NCBI GenBank assembly: GCA_964408805.1
Contig: CAYPAV010000015.1
Coordinates: 53,922 to 117,921 of the forward strand
DNA from: CAYPAV01 sp964408805
GTDB taxonomy: Bacteria; Pseudomonadota; Alphaproteobacteria; UBA8366
Reading direction: 5' to 3'
Length of the DNA stretch: 64,000 nt
Of this stretch, positions 46,197 to 58,363 are shown piece by piece. Every line of letters begins with the position of its first letter. Positions within the stretch are counted from its first letter, which is position 1. The position numbers and the translations under genes are program-made. The notes beneath the pieces are model-generated. The model was not told the origin of the DNA and made no database searches. It worked only from the letters and a program-made list of their open reading frames with translations.

Positions 46197-48122
46197 TCAA
46201 GCCGTCGTAGCGGCATTGGCGATCGCTTCCGCGAGGGCGGCGGCGTCGAGACCGTGCGCGGCTAGAACCTCCGCCGTCTCGCCGCACTCGGGAATATCTT
46301 CAACGCCGCGCCGCACGAGCAGACCGCCCCAACCTTGCTCGGCCAGCGCCGCGCCGATCACCGAACCCTGTCCGCCCGCCACATAGTGGTTGTCGAGGGT
46401 GACGACCGCCTCCGCATCCCCCACCACATTCCGGAGCCACGCGCCGTCGACCCGGTTGAGGTAGGGCAGATCGACGAGCCTTGCCGCCGGTCCGTCCGCC
46501 GCCGCCAGCGTCTCGATCGCACGATGGGCCTCGGCGAGCAGGATTGGGCCATAGCCGACAACGACAACCGCGGGATCGGCCGCCTCGCGAAGCACCGCGC
46601 CTTGCCCCACACCGGGCGCCGTCGCGTAGGGGGCGGAATAGGGAAGGTCCACCGGCACCGAGACCAGCCGCAGATAGACCTGCCCCGTCTCCCCGCGAAG
46701 AGCGAATTCAACCAAGGGAGCGACCGCATCCGGGTGGCTCGGCTCGATCACCGTCATGTTCGGCATGCCGCCGACGGCCGAGATGTCCCGGAGCGATTGG
46801 TGGCTGTGGCCCGGGCCGGCCGGGATGAGACCGGTGAGCGCGCCCATATAGACGATTTTGCCACCTTCGGTCGCGGCGTTGTGGATCTGATCGTTGGCGC
46901 GGCTGGAGAGAAAGCAGCCGAAGGAATGGACGACGGGCAGCATGCCTTCCCGTGCCAGACCGGAGGCCATCGAGACCATATCCTGTTCGGCGATGCCGCA
47001 TTCGATGAAGCGATCGGGAAAACGATCGCGGAAGGGAATGAGACCGGTATCGAGAATAAGATCGGCGTCGAGCGCCATCACCCGGTCGTTCGCGGTCGCC
47101 GCCTCGACCAAGGCGTCGCCATAGGCCGGCAACAGCCGCGCCATATCGGGCGCGGGAGAAGCGGGTTCGCGCGCCATGGTCACGGTCGCTGCGGGTGCGA
47201 GCCCGATGGCCTCATGGGCGGAATGGACGGTCTCCGACAGCTCCGCCGATGCGCGGGCGTAATCCTCAGCGCTCGGAGCGCCGGAATGAAAGCGATAGAA
47301 CTCGTCCTCGGGCGCCATCGCGGTATGGGCCATGAAGGAGACCCCGTATCCCTTGATCGTATCGGCGATCAGGACTCCCGGCCGCCTCGTATCGGATTGG
47401 AGCGTCGCCAGCCCCGCCTCCAAGGCGCCCAAGTCGTGGCCGTCCGCGCGCGCCACTGCCCAGCCAAAGGCGGCGAACTTCGCTTCCAGATCGCCGAGCG
47501 CGCCCACCCGCTCCACATAGGTGTCCGATTGGATTTTGTTGTGGTCGACGATGACCGTGATTTCATGCAATTCGCCGTTCGCGGCCGAACCGAGAGATTC
47601 CCATATCTGGCCCTCCTGCAATTCGCCGTCGCCGGTCATCACGTAGATCCGTCCGCCTTCCCCCTTCCGCCGGCGCGCCAACAGCATCCCCTTGGCCTTG
47701 GAAATACCCATGCCGAGCGAGCCCGTATTGGCCGCGATACCCGGCGTGCCGACATCGGGATGCCCCGGCGGCCCGCCCAGGCGCCGCAGCCGGTGGATGT
47801 CCTCAAAAGGTAGTTCGCCGAGACCCGCCAGCACCGAATAAAGCGCCGGCACGTCGTGTCCCTTTGAGGAGAAATAGACATCCCGTGTCCGATCCATCCG
47901 CTCAAGATGGAGCCAGCTCACGATGTCGAGGCTGGAAAAGCAGCTGCCGATATGACCCGAGCCCGCCCGCGCGATCATGTAGAGCGTGTTGAACCGCGCC
48001 ATGGCGGCGAAACAGCGGACCCGGTCCACGGGCGCGGCATTGGCGCGGCGGACGGCCTCGAAGGCCGGCCGGTCGAAATATGAGAGCTGCCCGGTCGAGG
48101 GCGTGGCGCCGGTATCACCCAT
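46197..48122 (-). CDS. transketolase-like protein (full-length, TPP-dependent)
   Basis: 641 residues joining the N-terminal TPP domain and the C-terminal pyrimidine-binding domain. Motifs are RAGSGHIGSCFSSLDIVSW, MTGDGELQEGQIWESLGSAA with HNKIQSD for the TPP/Mg site, and FIECGIAEQDMVSMASGLA for the activating Glu. The final ~120 residues form a transketolase C-terminal domain ending GGVEDIPECGETAEVLAAHG-like. It is similar to the actinobacterial-type and split transketolases but in one chain. It lies 54 bases before the fused CaiB gene and 83 bases after... the RTX gene lies on its other side, downstream of none of its own operon. Sugar or other ketol substrates are possible; not necessarily central metabolism. 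Confidence 0.88.
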   Translation of the reverse strand: MGDTGATPSTGQLSYFDRPAFEAVRRANAAPVDRVRCFAAMARFNTLYMIARAGSGHIGSCFSSLDIVSWLHLERMDRTRDVYFSSKGHDVPALYSVLAGLGELPFEDIHRLRRLGGPPGHPDVGTPGIAANTGSLGMGISKAKGMLLARRRKGEGGRIYVMTGDGELQEGQIWESLGSAANGELHEITVIVDHNKIQSDTYVERVGALGDLEAKFAAFGWAVARADGHDLGALEAGLATLQSDTRRPGVLIADTIKGYGVSFMAHTAMAPEDEFYRFHSGAPSAEDYARASAELSETVHSAHEAIGLAPAATVTMAREPASPAPDMARLLPAYGDALVEAATANDRVMALDADLILDTGLIPFRDRFPDRFIECGIAEQDMVSMASGLAREGMLPVVHSFGCFLSSRANDQIHNAATEGGKIVYMGALTGLIPAGPGHSHQSLRDISAVGGMPNMTVIEPSHPDAVAPLVEFALRGETGQVYLRLVSVPVDLPYSAPYATAPGVGQGAVLREAADPAVVVVGYGPILLAEAHRAIETLAAADGPAARLVDLPYLNRVDGAWLRNVVGDAEAVVTLDNHYVAGGQGSVIGAALAEQGWGGLLVRRGVEDIPECGETAEVLAAHGLDAAALAEAIANAATTA

Positions 48123-48205
48123 TTGGAAACCCGTTGTCGCGTCGGTTCGCGTTATGTCGTGGAATAGATAGCGGGTGGGGACCGCAACGAAAAGCGCGGT
48201 GGGGT

Positions 48206-51200
48206 CTAGCCCGAGGTCCAGCTCTCCGCGAGGACCGGCTGGAGCTGCTCCTGGATTTCCTGGGAGAGCACGGTATCGGGTCCGCTCGGCGGGGCGAACG
48301 CCGCCATGGCATCGACCAGCTGCTGGACTTGCCCTTCCATCAAGCTTTCGCCGGCACCGGTTTCGATTTCATCGACCCGCTCGGTGGAGTCGCCGTCAAA
48401 CCAATCGGTTAGAGTCACATGATCCTCGGTGCCGATCACTTGTACATCCAGCGCGTCGCCGTTCCGGGTGAACCAAAGCTGATCGGCCGAAATATCCGGA
48501 TCGAAGACCAGCCGGTCGGTCGACGCGGCATCGCCGCCGCTATTGTCCAGCGAGTCGGCACCGTCGCCGCGCCCAAAGCGGTAGGTGTCCGCACCAACCC
48601 CGCCGGCCAGGTAGTCGTCGCCGAGGCCGCCCGAAAGCATGTCGTCGCCGGCCCCGCCAAGCAGCACGTCGCCTCCGTCACCACCCGAGAGGTCATCGTC
48701 GCGCGTCGTTCCCGTGAGCCAGTCGTCGCCATTGCCGCCAAGGCCAAAGGCATCGTCGGCATCAAGGGTCGAAGAGGGGGCCAATCCCGCGATATCGATC
48801 TCGGTTCCATCGGAGAAACGGAAGGTTTCGATCCGCTCGTTCGAATCGGTCCAGTTGTGGAGTGTCAGGCGGTCGGTCAAGTCATCGAAGGCCGCGTTCG
48901 GATCGTTCGGGTCGCGCAGTGCCAGTTCGAGATCGTTGCCAGCAAAGCGAAGAGCGACATCGGAGAGCGCGATACCGAGTCCGAACTGTACCACGTCCTG
49001 ACCGCCGTCGATCTGTACCTGGCTATAGCTGGTCTCACTCACATATCGGCTGGTGTCGATCCACTCGTCGTCCTCGCCGCTGAAATTCCAATACCCGCCG
49101 CTGACCCATCGTTGGGTGGTCGTGGCTACCGTTTCGGTCGCTTGGTCCGTGGCCAAATCAAACCCGTCGCCTCGATTGAAGCCGTAGGTATCATTGCCCG
49201 CGCCGCCGGCCAGGGTGTCGCTGCCGGCACCACCACGGTGAACGTCGTCGCCGTCGCCGCCGACCAGACGATCGTCGCCCGCATGGCCATAGATGACATC
49301 GGCGCCATCCGTTCCCTGCAAAATATCGTTGCCGGCGCTGCCTTCGATCAGATTTCCTGGCGCTCCGACATCGATCTGGAGGGAACCCGTCGCGGCGCCG
49401 CCGGCGCCGTCGGCGACCGTGAAATCAAAACTATCGGCGCCGAAAAATCCATCATCCGGTGTATAGACGTAGACACCGTCGGTACCAATCGTGACGGCGC
49501 CGTTCAATGGGTCAGCGGTAAGCGAGAAGGTCAGCGAGGTCGAATCGACGTCGCTCGCCGTCAACTGCCCGGAGACGGGCGTATTCCAGGTCGTCGTTGC
49601 CTGACTTGTCCCCGCGATCGGCGCATCGTTGATCGGTGTTATGGTGACGCTCAACTGGGATGTCGTTGTCGCCGTCTCGCCGCCGGTGGCCTCCAACGAT
49701 TGGGCGGTAACGGTGAGGAGGGCGGTGCCGTTGAAGTCGGCCGCCGCGATCATCGCCAAACCCGCAAAATCCGCCGCCGCGACGGTCCAGCTGCCGTTGC
49801 CGTTGTCGGTGCCGGCGCTGAGCCGTGAATTCGCCGGAAGGCCCGAGATGGTAACGGAGAGGGTTTCGGAGCCATCCTGGTCCGCGAGCGCTGCCGTGAT
49901 ATCGAGTGGGATAGCCGTATCCTCGGCGCCGCTGGCATCCGTTGTCGTCAGGACAGGCGCATCCGCGACCGCATTCACCGATACGGAAACGAGTCCGGTC
50001 GCGAGGCCGCCCGCCCCGTCGGTGATGCTGTACGTAAACGAGTCCGCGCCCGCGAAATCGGCCGTTGGGGTATAAATGTAGCTGCCGTTCGCGTTCACCG
50101 TCACGGCGCCGTTGCCGGGACCGGTCGCGAGGCTGAATTGCAGTGCGTCGCCATCGGCATCCAAGCCGCCAAGAGTCCCGGTCGCGGCATTGTCCTCGAC
50201 CGTCGTCAGAACGCTGTTTGACGTGGTTGGCGCGTCGTTGACGCCGGTGACGGTGACGGTGATATCGGTGCTCGTGGCGGCGCTGCTGTTGTTGGCGCTT
50301 TCGGCCGCGGTCGCGGTCACGGTCAAATCGATGGCGCCCGCGAAATCCGGCGGAGGCAGGAGGTCGAGGTTCGCGAGCTCTGTCGGCGCCAGGGTCCAGT
50401 TGCCGTCGCCGTTGTCCAGGCCGGCCGACAGCCGCGCGCCCGCGGGTAAGCCGGCGATCCGGATCGAGAGGCTTTCCGAGCCGTCGCCGTCGTTGAGCGA
50501 AGCCGCGATATCAAGCGCGATGGCGCCATCCTCGAGACCGGTCGCATCGTTCGCAGAAAGGGTCGTCGTATCGGCCACCGCTGCCACGCCGACGGCGACG
50601 CTGCCGGAACCGGTTCCGCCCTGGCCGTCGGCGACCGTGTAGTCGAAGGTCGCGGTGCCGCTGAAATCGGGATCGGGATCGAAGGCCACGTCGCCGTTGA
50701 TGTCGATCGAAACGCTGCCGCCGACTGGGTTCGCCACGTCCGTGATCGAAAGGCTGTCGCCGTCGAGGAGACTGAAATTGGCGAACAAGGTCGCCGCCGA
50801 TACGATCGAGCGCGTGTCCTCGGTCCCGGCGATGCTGGTGATGGCGCCCGGTACGACGACGACTTGATCGGCGAAGCGCAGAAACTCGATATTACTGACC
50901 GAATCGTTGCCGCCACCGAAACTGTCGGCGACCGTCGCGGTGCCGATGCCGAGCGTCAGGTCGTAATCCGCCAGATTGCCCGCGAAAATCGCTTCGTCCA
51001 AGCCGTCGCCGCCGTCGAGAATGTCGTTTCCGTTGCCCGCGATCAGGGTGTCGTCGCCATCGGCACCCATCAGAACGTCATTTCCGTCGCCGCCCATCAA
51101 GGTGTCGCCGCCGGAACCGCCCTGGATCCATTCATTACCGCCATCGCCTTGATGGGAAACACCCGATGGATCGGCGTCGGCCCCGCTGATTGCGTTCAGG

Positions 51201-54200
51201 GTACTGATATCGATTTCGCTCCCATCCGCGAAGCGCAGCAGCTCGACCCGGTTGTTGGCGTCGGTCCAGTTATGAATTGTCACCCGGTCCGGCAGGTCGT
51301 CGAAGGCCCGGTTCGGATCGTCGGGATCGCGAAGGGCGACTTCCAGATCTTCGCCGGAAAGCCGCAAGGCAACGTCCGAAAGGGCGATTCCAAGCCCGAA
51401 TTCGATCGCGTCTCGGCCGGCATCGGCGGATACTTGGATCGTCGTCGACGTCGTCCGCCAGCCGCTGGTATCAATCCACTGGTCATCCTCGCCGCTGAAA
51501 CCCCAATAGCCGCTGGAGACCCAGACCCGGGTCATCGTCTGCGTGGTCACCAAGGTTTCGTCGGATACCGTGTCGGCTTCGTCGCCGCGTTCGAAGACGT
51601 AGAGATCGTCGCCGCCGCCGCCGGCCACCCAGTCCGAACCGCCGCCGCCGCGAAGGGTGTCCTGGCCGTCGTAGCCCGAAAGCGCATCGTCGCCGGCGAA
51701 GCCATAAATGATGTCGTCACCGGCGGTACCGGTCAGGGTATCGACGCCCGCGCCGCCCCCTATCAAGTCCAGCGGTGCGGCGACATTGACGGTGACCGTC
51801 TCGCTCGCCGTTCCGCCGTTCCCATCCGATACGGTGAAACTGAAACTGTCGAGGCCGAAGAAACCATCGCCCGGCGTGTATTCGAAACCGCCATCCGCGT
51901 TTACCGTCGCAACGCCGCTCGTCGATTGCGTATCGAGCGCAAAGGTAAGCTGATCGCCATCGACATCGCTGGCGCCGAGGGTCCCGGTTAGCTGGGCGCC
52001 ATGGTCGATCGAGGCCGTGATCGCCGCCGCGATCGGCAGGTCGTTGACCGGCGTTATCGTGATTTGGGCCGTGCTAGTGGCACTTGCGGTCGCGCCGTTG
52101 GCGCTTTCCCGCGCGGTGGCGATGAAGCTGAGATCGATCGTGCCGTTGAAATCGGCGGGCGGTGTCAGCGCGAGGCCGGCCAGATCGCCCGACTGCAGGT
52201 TCCAGGTGCCGTTGCCGATGGACGTGCCCGCATTCAGCGCGGCGCCTGCCGGAACGCCGGAGACGGTGATCGAGAGGCTCTCCGAGCCGTCGAGATCGGT
52301 CAGTGCCGCGTCGACCGACAGCGTGATTGCGCTATCTTCGGCGCCGCTCGCCGATGTCGCCGCAATCGTTGGTGCGTCGGCGGTGGCCAAGACCGTCAGG
52401 TCGACCGTCCCGGTGTCGCTGAGTGAGCCGTCGGAAACGATGAATTGGAAACTTCCCGCACCGCTGAAATCGTCGCTCGGCGTATAGGTGAAGGTTCCGT
52501 CAGCCGAAAGCGAAAGCGTGCCGTTGGCAGGCGCCTGCCCGAGAGAGAAGGTAAGGCTGTCCCCTTCGACATCGCTCGCCGAAAGGCTGCCGGTGACGGG
52601 TGTGTCCTCCGAGAGCGTGATCGTCACATCGCCCGCGACCGGCGCATCGTTCACCGCGGTCACGCTGACGGTCATATCGGCTTGGACGCTGGCAGTGATG
52701 CCGGTCGAACTTTCGGTTGCGTCCGCCGTCACCGTTAGGTTCAGGGTTCCGCTGAATTCCGCTGCCGGTGTCAGGACGAGTCCCGCAAGGTCAGTGGTGT
52801 CAAGGATCCAGACACCATCGCCACCGCGGCTGCCGGCACCAAGCGTCGCATCGGCGGGGAGGCCCGCGATCCGAACCGATAGCGATTCCGATCCGTCGAG
52901 ATCGCCGAGCACGGCCGAAATATCGAGCGGAATGCCCGTATCTTCCTGGCCTGACGCATCCTGGAGAGAGAGGCTGGGCGTATCTACGATGGCGCCGATC
53001 GAAACCGTGACGGCGGCGGTCGCGAGTCCCCCGGCGCCGTCGGAAACCGTATAGGTGAAACCGTCGGTGCCGCTGTAGTCGGCATCAGGCGTATAGGTGA
53101 AGGTGCCATCGATCCCCATCGCGACGCTGCCATGGGCGGCACCCTGGTCGAGAGCGAAGGTGAGAGCGGCGCCCTCGGCGTCGCTTGCCGTCAGGGTTCC
53201 GGTTTGCTGGGTGTCCTCATCGAGCGAAATGCTGGCGCCCGTGGTCAAGGGTACGTCGTTGACCTCCGTTACCGTCACCGCGATGGTCCCGACGCTGCTC
53301 GCTGTCGCCCCATTGCTCTCGGTCGAGGTCGCATCGACACTGAGCAGGATCGAGCCGCTGAACTCTGCCGCCGGCGTCAGGGCGAGGCCGGGTAGATCGG
53401 CGGCGGCGAGAGACCAGCTTCCATCGCCGTTGTCGGCGCCGGCCGAAAGCTCGGCACCCGCCGGAACGCCCGAGATGGTAACCGCCAGGCTCTCCGACCC
53501 GTCAGTATCCGCGAGACTCGCCGTCAGGTCGAGGACGATCTGGCTGTCCTCCGCCCCGCTTGCCGGGGAGAGGGCGAGTAGCGGTGCGTCGACAACAGGC
53601 GTCAGCGAAACCGAAAGTGTCGCGCTTGCTGTCGCGGTATCGCCGGTCGCCGTCTCCGTCGCGGTTGCCGTGACCGTAAGATCGAAGTCGCCGGCCATGT
53701 TCGGCGCTGCCGAAAGGGAGAGTCCCGGCAGGTCGTCCGCGCCGAGGGTCCAGCTGCCGTCGCCATTGTCGGTTCCGGCCGAAAGCCGCGCGCCGGCCGG
53801 CAATCCGGCGATTGCGACGGAAAGCGTTTCCGAGCCGTCGAGATCGGTCAGAGCCGCCGAAATGGCAAGGGCGACCGAGGTGTCCTCGGTTCCATTGGCG
53901 CTACTCGTCGTCAGGATCGGCATATCGGCGACGGCGGAGACTGTAATGTCGAAATGCCGATTCGAGACGCCACCTTCGTCATCGGCGATCATGACATCGA
54001 AACCGGCGGTCGCCGCACCCGGGTCGGCCGTGAAGACGACCTCACCGTCGATACCGAAGATGGCCGCGCCATTGACCGGGTTCGCGATACCCGCAACCGT
54101 GAGCGCGCCGCCGTCCGGATCCACGGCACCCGCCAGCAGCTGTGCCGCGTCGATTGTGGCCGCTTCGCCCTCGCGGACATTGATGGGTGCTACTGTCGGA

Positions 54201-57200
54201 GCGAAGGGAAGCACATTGTCGCCTTCGACCGAAACCGTCGCATCGGCGAAGGCCAGGCTTTCGATGCCATGGAGTCGATCGGCGCCGGTGCCGTCATCGA
54301 CCAGAAGGTTGCCGTTGTCACCGGAGATCGTGTAGTCCGATAGATCGCCGGCGAAGACCGCCGTGTCGCTTCCGGCGCCGCCTTCTATGAGATCGGCACC
54401 GCCGCCGCCGGCGAGGTCATCGTCACCACCGCCGCCGACTAAAATGTCGTCACCGTCGCCGCTGGAGATGCTGTCGCTGCCGCCGCCGCCGGCCAGCCAG
54501 TCCATGCCGTCGGTTCCCAAGAGAACGGTTCCGCCTGAATCCGAGAGCGTTTCCAGCGTCAACGCGAGGTCGGCGACGTCGATCTCAGTTCCATCGGCGA
54601 ACCGGAAGGTCTCGATCCGCTCGTTGGGGTCGGTCCAGTTGAGAAGCGTGATGCGGTCCCCCAGGGCATCGAAATCCTCCGTGACGCCCGCGGTTTGAGG
54701 TCCGCTATTGGGATCACGCAGTGCTACGACGAGATCATTCCCTTCGAGGCGCAAAACGACATCCGCCACGGAAATATCGCCCGCGAGACGAAGCACGTCG
54801 TCGCCGGCATCGCCCGGCGTGAGCACCGTCGTCGATGTCGTCTGCCAGCGGCTCGTATCGATCCACTGGTCGTCCTCGCCGCTGAAACCCCAATAGCCGC
54901 TGGAGACCCAGACCCGGGTCGTCGTCTGCGTGGTCACCAAGGTTTCGTCGGATACCGTGTCGGCTTCGTCGCCGCGTTCGAAGACGTAGAGATCGTCGCC
55001 GGCGCCGCCTTCGAGCCGGTCCGCCCCGACGCCGCCCCGCAACTCGTCGCTCCCGCCACCGCCCTGCAGCGTATCGTCGCCCGCGAAACCGTAGAGGACG
55101 TCACTGGCCCCGCCGCCGTAAAGCATATCCGCGCCGTCATCTCCCGCGACGAGACCGACCGGTGCATTGATGGAAATCGAGACGGTCTCGACCGCCGTGG
55201 CTCCGCCACTGTCGGTCAGCGTGTAGGAGAAACTGTCGGCGCCGAAATAGCCGTCTTCCGGCGAATAGGAAAATTGTCCGTCGCTCGAGAGCGTGACCGA
55301 TCCGTGGAGCACGCTTGTCGGGTTCGAGAAGGTGAAGCTGTCGCCTTCGGGATCGGTCGCGGTCAGGAGACCGCTAATGGGCGTGTCGCGGTCGGTCACG
55401 ATCAGCACCGTGTCGGCGGTGGGCGCATCGTTGACCGGTGTGACAGTGATCGAGAAGGATTCGGAACGAACGGCGATGTCGCCGTTGGAATCTTCCATGG
55501 CGATGGCGTTGAGCGTCAATCCGATCGTACCGCTGTACTCCGCGGCGGGCGTCAGGGTGAGGCCCGGGAGATCCGCCGCGGTCAGCGACCAATTGCCGTT
55601 TCCGTTGTCGCTGCCGGCCGAAAGAACCGCCCCGCTCGGCACGCCGGACAGCACGATCGAGGCCATCGACTCCGACCCGTCCGCATCGCCGAGTGCGGCG
55701 TCGATGTTAAGGGCGATGGCAGTGTCTTCGGCCGTCGTCAGGTCGCCAGTCGTTAGGATCGGCGTGTCGGCCACCGCCGCCACGGTGACGTTGACGGTTC
55801 CGTCGGCCGTCTCGCCGGCATCGCTCAAGACCGTGTAAGTGAAGGTGTCGCTGCCGCTGAAATCCGCATCTGGCGTGTAGACGACATCGCCGCCGACGAT
55901 CCCCACGATGCCGGTGTTGGCGCCCGCGACGGCGGTGATCGTAAGACCGGTTCCGAAGCTCGTGTCGTTGGCGAGGAGTGTCGCCATATCGACCGAGACC
56001 GCGGTGTCTTCGTTGGTCGCGATCGCATCCGCGCCGAGCGGGGGCGGTAGGAAAGAGAGCGTCTGGTCATCGAATTGCAACAATTCGATGTTGGTAAGTG
56101 TGTCGGTTCCGCCGCCGCTCCTCTGGACCGTAATCGTGCCACCCGCCGAGGTGATGCTGAAAGCTGTCGATTGGCCCGCGAAAGTCGCCGTATCAAGGCC
56201 ATCACCACCATCGAGAACATCATTCCCCGCGCCGCCGGTCAGCACGTCATCGCCGTCAGCACCGAATATCGTATCGTCGCCACGCATGCCGGAAATCGCA
56301 TTCGCCGATGCCGTGCCCCGGAGCGTGTCGCCCGCATCACCGCCGAAGACGTTTTCGATCACCGTTCCCGACCCAATATTCAGCGTGTGGCCGAAGAGCG
56401 TGTTCGACGCTCCCGAATTGAGGTCGATGTCGATGGCCGCCGTCACCGGAGCGAAATTCAGGGTGTCCGTGCCGCCGTCGAGATCGCTCACGGTTCGGCG
56501 CGACGCATCGCCGCCGTAAAGCGCGAAATCGTCCGTATAGACGAAGACATCGTCGTTCGAGACCGGGTCGCCCATTAGAGTCAGGGTCCAGTCGTTGAGT
56601 TGGCCCTGGTCGCCGTTGGCGCTGTCGGTGATTGCGAGGGTCCAGGTGCCATCGCCGGTTTCGCCCCAAAACTGGGTGCTGTCGAGGACGAAGTTGATGT
56701 TGTCCTGGCTGGTGCCCCAGCCGCTGGTCGTCCGGCCCGGCCGGTCGAGGAGGGTGCTGACGGTGCCGTCTGGCGAGGTCAGGCGGACGCTGAGGTCGCC
56801 AACCCAGGTGTGGGAGGCATCGAGATCGACCGTGACGTGGTCGATCGATACGTTGGACGAGATCGAGATCGCGCTGTTGATGGTGGCGTTGTCGGAAATC
56901 GTCTGGTTGGTCGTGTTGGTCGCCGAGACTGTCGCCATGTTGGCGCGCGTGCTCTGCCACTGCCATGTCTCGGCGAGGCGGACGGCGGCATGGGCATCGG
57001 TGAGGCCGAAACCGTAATCATTGTTGAAGGAAAGGCCGCCGCCGTTCCAGTTGAAGGCGCCGTTGGTGTTGAAACCCGACGTCGTCTCGTGGGGATTGCG
57101 GGACGAATAGGCGAGGATTTCCTGGACGTCGCGATAGCCGAGAAGCGGATTGGCATCGAGCATCAGGGCAATCACACCCGAGACCGCCGGGGCCGAGAAC

Positions 57201-58153
57201 GAGGTGCCGGAGATCGCGGTGAAGTCTCCGCTGCTGTAACCACCGGAGCCCCGCACGTCGGTAGTCATAACGTTGACCCCGGCGGCGGTCGTCAGGATGG
57301 CGGCGCCCGGCGTACTGAAGCCCGCGATGTTGCCGTTGATATCGGAGGCCGCGACGGCGATGGTCTCCGGCGCATTCTGTAAATTGTGATGATTGACGTC
57401 GTCGCCCGACCCTCGGGAATTGCCGGCGGAGAAGACGATGTTCGTGCCGAGGCCGCCGCGTCCGTTTGTTACCGCATTGATAATCGCGGCTTGGTGCTGG
57501 GCGAAGTAGGAATTTTTGAAATTGTCGTAAAAGTATCCGTTGTAGGACCAGCTATTGTTGGCGACGTCGACATTGACGGTCCGCTGTAACGCCAGGATGT
57601 CCTGGTTCGCCGGGCCCGAGCCGAAACCCATGCGGAAGCTCGTGATGTCCGCGTCCGGCGCGACGCCGACCGCGCCGGTGCCGTTGTCGTCCGCCGCGAT
57701 AACGCCGGAAACCGTGGTGCCGTGGTCGTCATCGCTGGCGCTGGCGAAGGAATCGTTGTCGCTATCGCGGAAATCGCGGTCGAGATCGCTGCGGTAGTTC
57801 GGCGCCAGATCGGGATGCAGGTAGTCGACGCCGGTATCGACGACCCCGACGACGACGCCGCTGCCGCGGTAATCGTCCCAGACCGAGGTGACGTTGAGAT
57901 CGGCGCGCGGATTGACCGAATTTTGCAGATGCCATTGCTGGCCGAACAGCGTGTCGCTTGGAATGAAGGCGGGGGCCGCGGTTCCCGTCGCCGCGCCGAC
58001 ATGGTCCTCGGCAAGGAGCGCTGTCGCGTCGGTTTCCTGGGTGGCGTAGCGTCCGGTGACGGAATCAACGAGATCGAACGGCAGGCGAATCGTAACGCCT
58101 TCGGCGATCGCCGCGTCCTCGATTCTCCCGTCTTTTCCGTTCGGTTCGGCCAT
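48206..58153 (-). CDS. giant secreted RTX protein with N-terminal kexin-like subtilase and P-domain (3315 aa)
   Basis: It has no signal peptide, as expected for type I secretion. Residues about 65-400 form an S8 subtilase with Asp106 ([13 protein letters not shown]), His144 ([10 protein letters not shown]), oxyanion Asn245 ([10 protein letters not shown]) and Ser318 ([12 protein letters not shown]). Residues about 412-530 form a proprotein-convertase P-domain. From about 620 on come RTX repeats ([20 protein letters not shown]), and then about nine VCBS/tandem-95-like modules (~90 residues) alternating with seven cadherin-like modules (~105 residues, with DGSESLSV and AGxDNGDGSW). Three larger RTX blocks, near residues 1005-1315, 2130-2435 and 2930-3240, share a [20 protein letters not shown] segment. 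The C terminus includes [19 protein letters not shown]. The protein should be exported by the adjacent ABC/HlyD system and fold with Ca2+. Confidence 0.95.
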   Translation of the reverse strand: MAEPNGKDGRIEDAAIAEGVTIRLPFDLVDSVTGRYATQETDATALLAEDHVGAATGTAAPAFIPSDTLFGQQWHLQNSVNPRADLNVTSVWDDYRGSGVVVGVVDTGVDYLHPDLAPNYRSDLDRDFRDSDNDSFASASDDDHGTTVSGVIAADDNGTGAVGVAPDADITSFRMGFGSGPANQDILALQRTVNVDVANNSWSYNGYFYDNFKNSYFAQHQAAIINAVTNGRGGLGTNIVFSAGNSRGSGDDVNHHNLQNAPETIAVAASDINGNIAGFSTPGAAILTTAAGVNVMTTDVRGSGGYSSGDFTAISGTSFSAPAVSGVIALMLDANPLLGYRDVQEILAYSSRNPHETTSGFNTNGAFNWNGGGLSFNNDYGFGLTDAHAAVRLAETWQWQSTRANMATVSATNTTNQTISDNATINSAISISSNVSIDHVTVDLDASHTWVGDLSVRLTSPDGTVSTLLDRPGRTTSGWGTSQDNINFVLDSTQFWGETGDGTWTLAITDSANGDQGQLNDWTLTLMGDPVSNDDVFVYTDDFALYGGDASRRTVSDLDGGTDTLNFAPVTAAIDIDLNSGASNTLFGHTLNIGSGTVIENVFGGDAGDTLRGTASANAISGMRGDDTIFGADGDDVLTGGAGNDVLDGGDGLDTATFAGQSTAFSITSAGGTITVQRSGGGTDTLTNIELLQFDDQTLSFLPPPLGADAIATNEDTAVSVDMATLLANDTSFGTGLTITAVAGANTGIVGIVGGDVVYTPDADFSGSDTFTYTVLSDAGETADGTVNVTVAAVADTPILTTGDLTTAEDTAIALNIDAALGDADGSESMASIVLSGVPSGAVLSAGSDNGNGNWSLTAADLPGLTLTPAAEYSGTIGLTLNAIAMEDSNGDIAVRSESFSITVTPVNDAPTADTVLIVTDRDTPISGLLTATDPEGDSFTFSNPTSVLHGSVTLSSDGQFSYSPEDGYFGADSFSYTLTDSGGATAVETVSISINAPVGLVAGDDGADMLYGGGASDVLYGFAGDDTLQGGGGSDELRGGVGADRLEGGAGDDLYVFERGDEADTVSDETLVTTQTTTRVWVSSGYWGFSGEDDQWIDTSRWQTTSTTVLTPGDAGDDVLRLAGDISVADVVLRLEGNDLVVALRDPNSGPQTAGVTEDFDALGDRITLLNWTDPNERIETFRFADGTEIDVADLALTLETLSDSGGTVLLGTDGMDWLAGGGGSDSISSGDGDDILVGGGGDDDLAGGGGADLIEGGAGSDTAVFAGDLSDYTISGDNGNLLVDDGTGADRLHGIESLAFADATVSVEGDNVLPFAPTVAPINVREGEAATIDAAQLLAGAVDPDGGALTVAGIANPVNGAAIFGIDGEVVFTADPGAATAGFDVMIADDEGGVSNRHFDITVSAVADMPILTTSSANGTEDTSVALAISAALTDLDGSETLSVAIAGLPAGARLSAGTDNGDGSWTLGADDLPGLSLSAAPNMAGDFDLTVTATATETATGDTATASATLSVSLTPVVDAPLLALSPASGAEDSQIVLDLTASLADTDGSESLAVTISGVPAGAELSAGADNGDGSWSLAAADLPGLALTPAAEFSGSILLSVDATSTESNGATASSVGTIAVTVTEVNDVPLTTGASISLDEDTQQTGTLTASDAEGAALTFALDQGAAHGSVAMGIDGTFTYTPDADYSGTDGFTYTVSDGAGGLATAAVTVSIGAIVDTPSLSLQDASGQEDTGIPLDISAVLGDLDGSESLSVRIAGLPADATLGAGSRGGDGVWILDTTDLAGLVLTPAAEFSGTLNLTVTADATESSTGITASVQADMTVSVTAVNDAPVAGDVTITLSEDTPVTGSLSASDVEGDSLTFSLGQAPANGTLSLSADGTFTYTPSDDFSGAGSFQFIVSDGSLSDTGTVDLTVLATADAPTIAATSASGAEDSAITLSVDAALTDLDGSESLSITVSGVPAGAALNAGTSIGNGTWNLQSGDLAGLALTPPADFNGTIDLSFIATARESANGATASATSTAQITITPVNDLPIAAAITASIDHGAQLTGTLGASDVDGDQLTFALDTQSTSGVATVNADGGFEYTPGDGFFGLDSFSFTVSDGNGGTASETVTVNVAAPLDLIGGGAGVDTLTGTAGDDIIYGFAGDDALSGYDGQDTLRGGGGSDWVAGGGGDDLYVFERGDEADTVSDETLVTTQTMTRVWVSSGYWGFSGEDDQWIDTSGWRTTSTTIQVSADAGRDAIEFGLGIALSDVALRLSGEDLEVALRDPDDPNRAFDDLPDRVTIHNWTDANNRVELLRFADGSEIDISTLNAISGADADPSGVSHQGDGGNEWIQGGSGGDTLMGGDGNDVLMGADGDDTLIAGNGNDILDGGDGLDEAIFAGNLADYDLTLGIGTATVADSFGGGNDSVSNIEFLRFADQVVVVPGAITSIAGTEDTRSIVSAATLFANFSLLDGDSLSITDVANPVGGSVSIDINGDVAFDPDPDFSGTATFDYTVADGQGGTGSGSVAVGVAAVADTTTLSANDATGLEDGAIALDIAASLNDGDGSESLSIRIAGLPAGARLSAGLDNGDGNWTLAPTELANLDLLPPPDFAGAIDLTVTATAAESANNSSAATSTDITVTVTGVNDAPTTSNSVLTTVEDNAATGTLGGLDADGDALQFSLATGPGNGAVTVNANGSYIYTPTADFAGADSFTYSITDGAGGLATGLVSVSVNAVADAPVLTTTDASGAEDTAIPLDITAALADQDGSETLSVTISGLPANSRLSAGTDNGNGSWTVAAADFAGLAMIAAADFNGTALLTVTAQSLEATGGETATTTSQLSVTITPINDAPIAGTSQATTTWNTPVSGQLTASDVDSTSLTFSLTADPLNGAVTIGTDGVYVYTPDDGFFGADSFDFTVADGAGGAATGSLQIDVGAPGNLIEGSAGNDILQGTDGADVIYGHAGDDRLVGGDGDDVHRGGAGSDTLAGGAGNDTYGFNRGDGFDLATDQATETVATTTQRWVSGGYWNFSGEDDEWIDTSRYVSETSYSQVQIDGGQDVVQFGLGIALSDVALRFAGNDLELALRDPNDPNAAFDDLTDRLTLHNWTDSNERIETFRFSDGTEIDIAGLAPSSTLDADDAFGLGGNGDDWLTGTTRDDDLSGGDGGDVLLGGAGDDMLSGGLGDDYLAGGVGADTYRFGRGDGADSLDNSGGDAASTDRLVFDPDISADQLWFTRNGDALDVQVIGTEDHVTLTDWFDGDSTERVDEIETGAGESLMEGQVQQLVDAMAAFAPPSGPDTVLSQEIQEQLQPVLAESWTSG
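51474..51614. repeat. 141-bp near-identical internal repeat, copy A
   Basis: Inside the RTX gene; matches copy B at 54861-55001 with two mismatches and an exact offset of 3387 bp (1129 codons). It encodes the RTX-block segment with [16 protein letters not shown] and [20 protein letters not shown]. Confidence 0.85.
54861..55001. repeat. 141-bp near-identical internal repeat, copy B
   Basis: Partner of the copy at 51474-51614; only two of 141 positions differ, whereas flanking parts of the RTX blocks are diverged. A third, much more diverged relative lies near 49030-49170. Confidence 0.85.
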
Positions 58154-58274
58154 TTGTTCGGGCGCATCCCTTCTTTAGGCAATTACATCGCCATATCTCA
58201 TCGGAACGGCGGCTTTATACCGCCCCGTTGGATCACGCCCCTCCCGTTTGAATGGTTCGACTTCAGCAATTCGT

Positions 58275-58280
58275 ATTATG
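58275..58280 (-). promoter_or_regulatory. candidate -10 element of the RTX promoter
   Basis: On the minus strand this reads CATAAT, five of six bases matching TATAAT. No -35 hexamer lies at the proper distance (the position reads ACAGAT); the CRP-type site occupies that place instead. Confidence 0.5.
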
Positions 58281-58300
58281 CACGGTTCAGGCCACGAATC

Positions 58301-58316
58301 TGTGATTCCGATCACA
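58301..58316 (-). promoter_or_regulatory. CRP/FNR-superfamily operator, perfect TGTGA-N6-TCACA
   Basis: The sequence TGTGATTCCGATCACA is a perfect match to the CRP half-sites with the correct six-base spacer. Its centre (58308.5) is about 41 bases before the start point predicted from the CATAAT at 58275-58280, the arrangement of a class II activator promoter. It is about 155 bases before the RTX start codon. A cAMP-dependent or other CRP-family activator could bind; FNR/FixK is less likely since TTGAT-N4-ATCAA is not matched. Confidence 0.65.
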
Positions 58317-58363
58317 GGTTCCGGCCATCGGCTGAAATCGACGATTCGTCACGGCACTCGCAT

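Noticed and set aside
48123..48205. Terminator after the RTX gene/before the transketolase
   Set aside because: Wrong order for one: the RTX stop is at 48206 and the transketolase starts downstream at 48122 on the same strand; only a five-pair ACCGC/GCGGT stem without T tract is present, so termination is not supported and read-through into transketolase is possible.
57469..58182. Minus-strand overlapping frame with an ATG near a better ribosome-binding site than the RTX start
   Set aside because: The protein is Ser/Arg/Pro-rich low-complexity sequence typical of a shifted frame; the subtilase sequence is in the frame starting at 58153.
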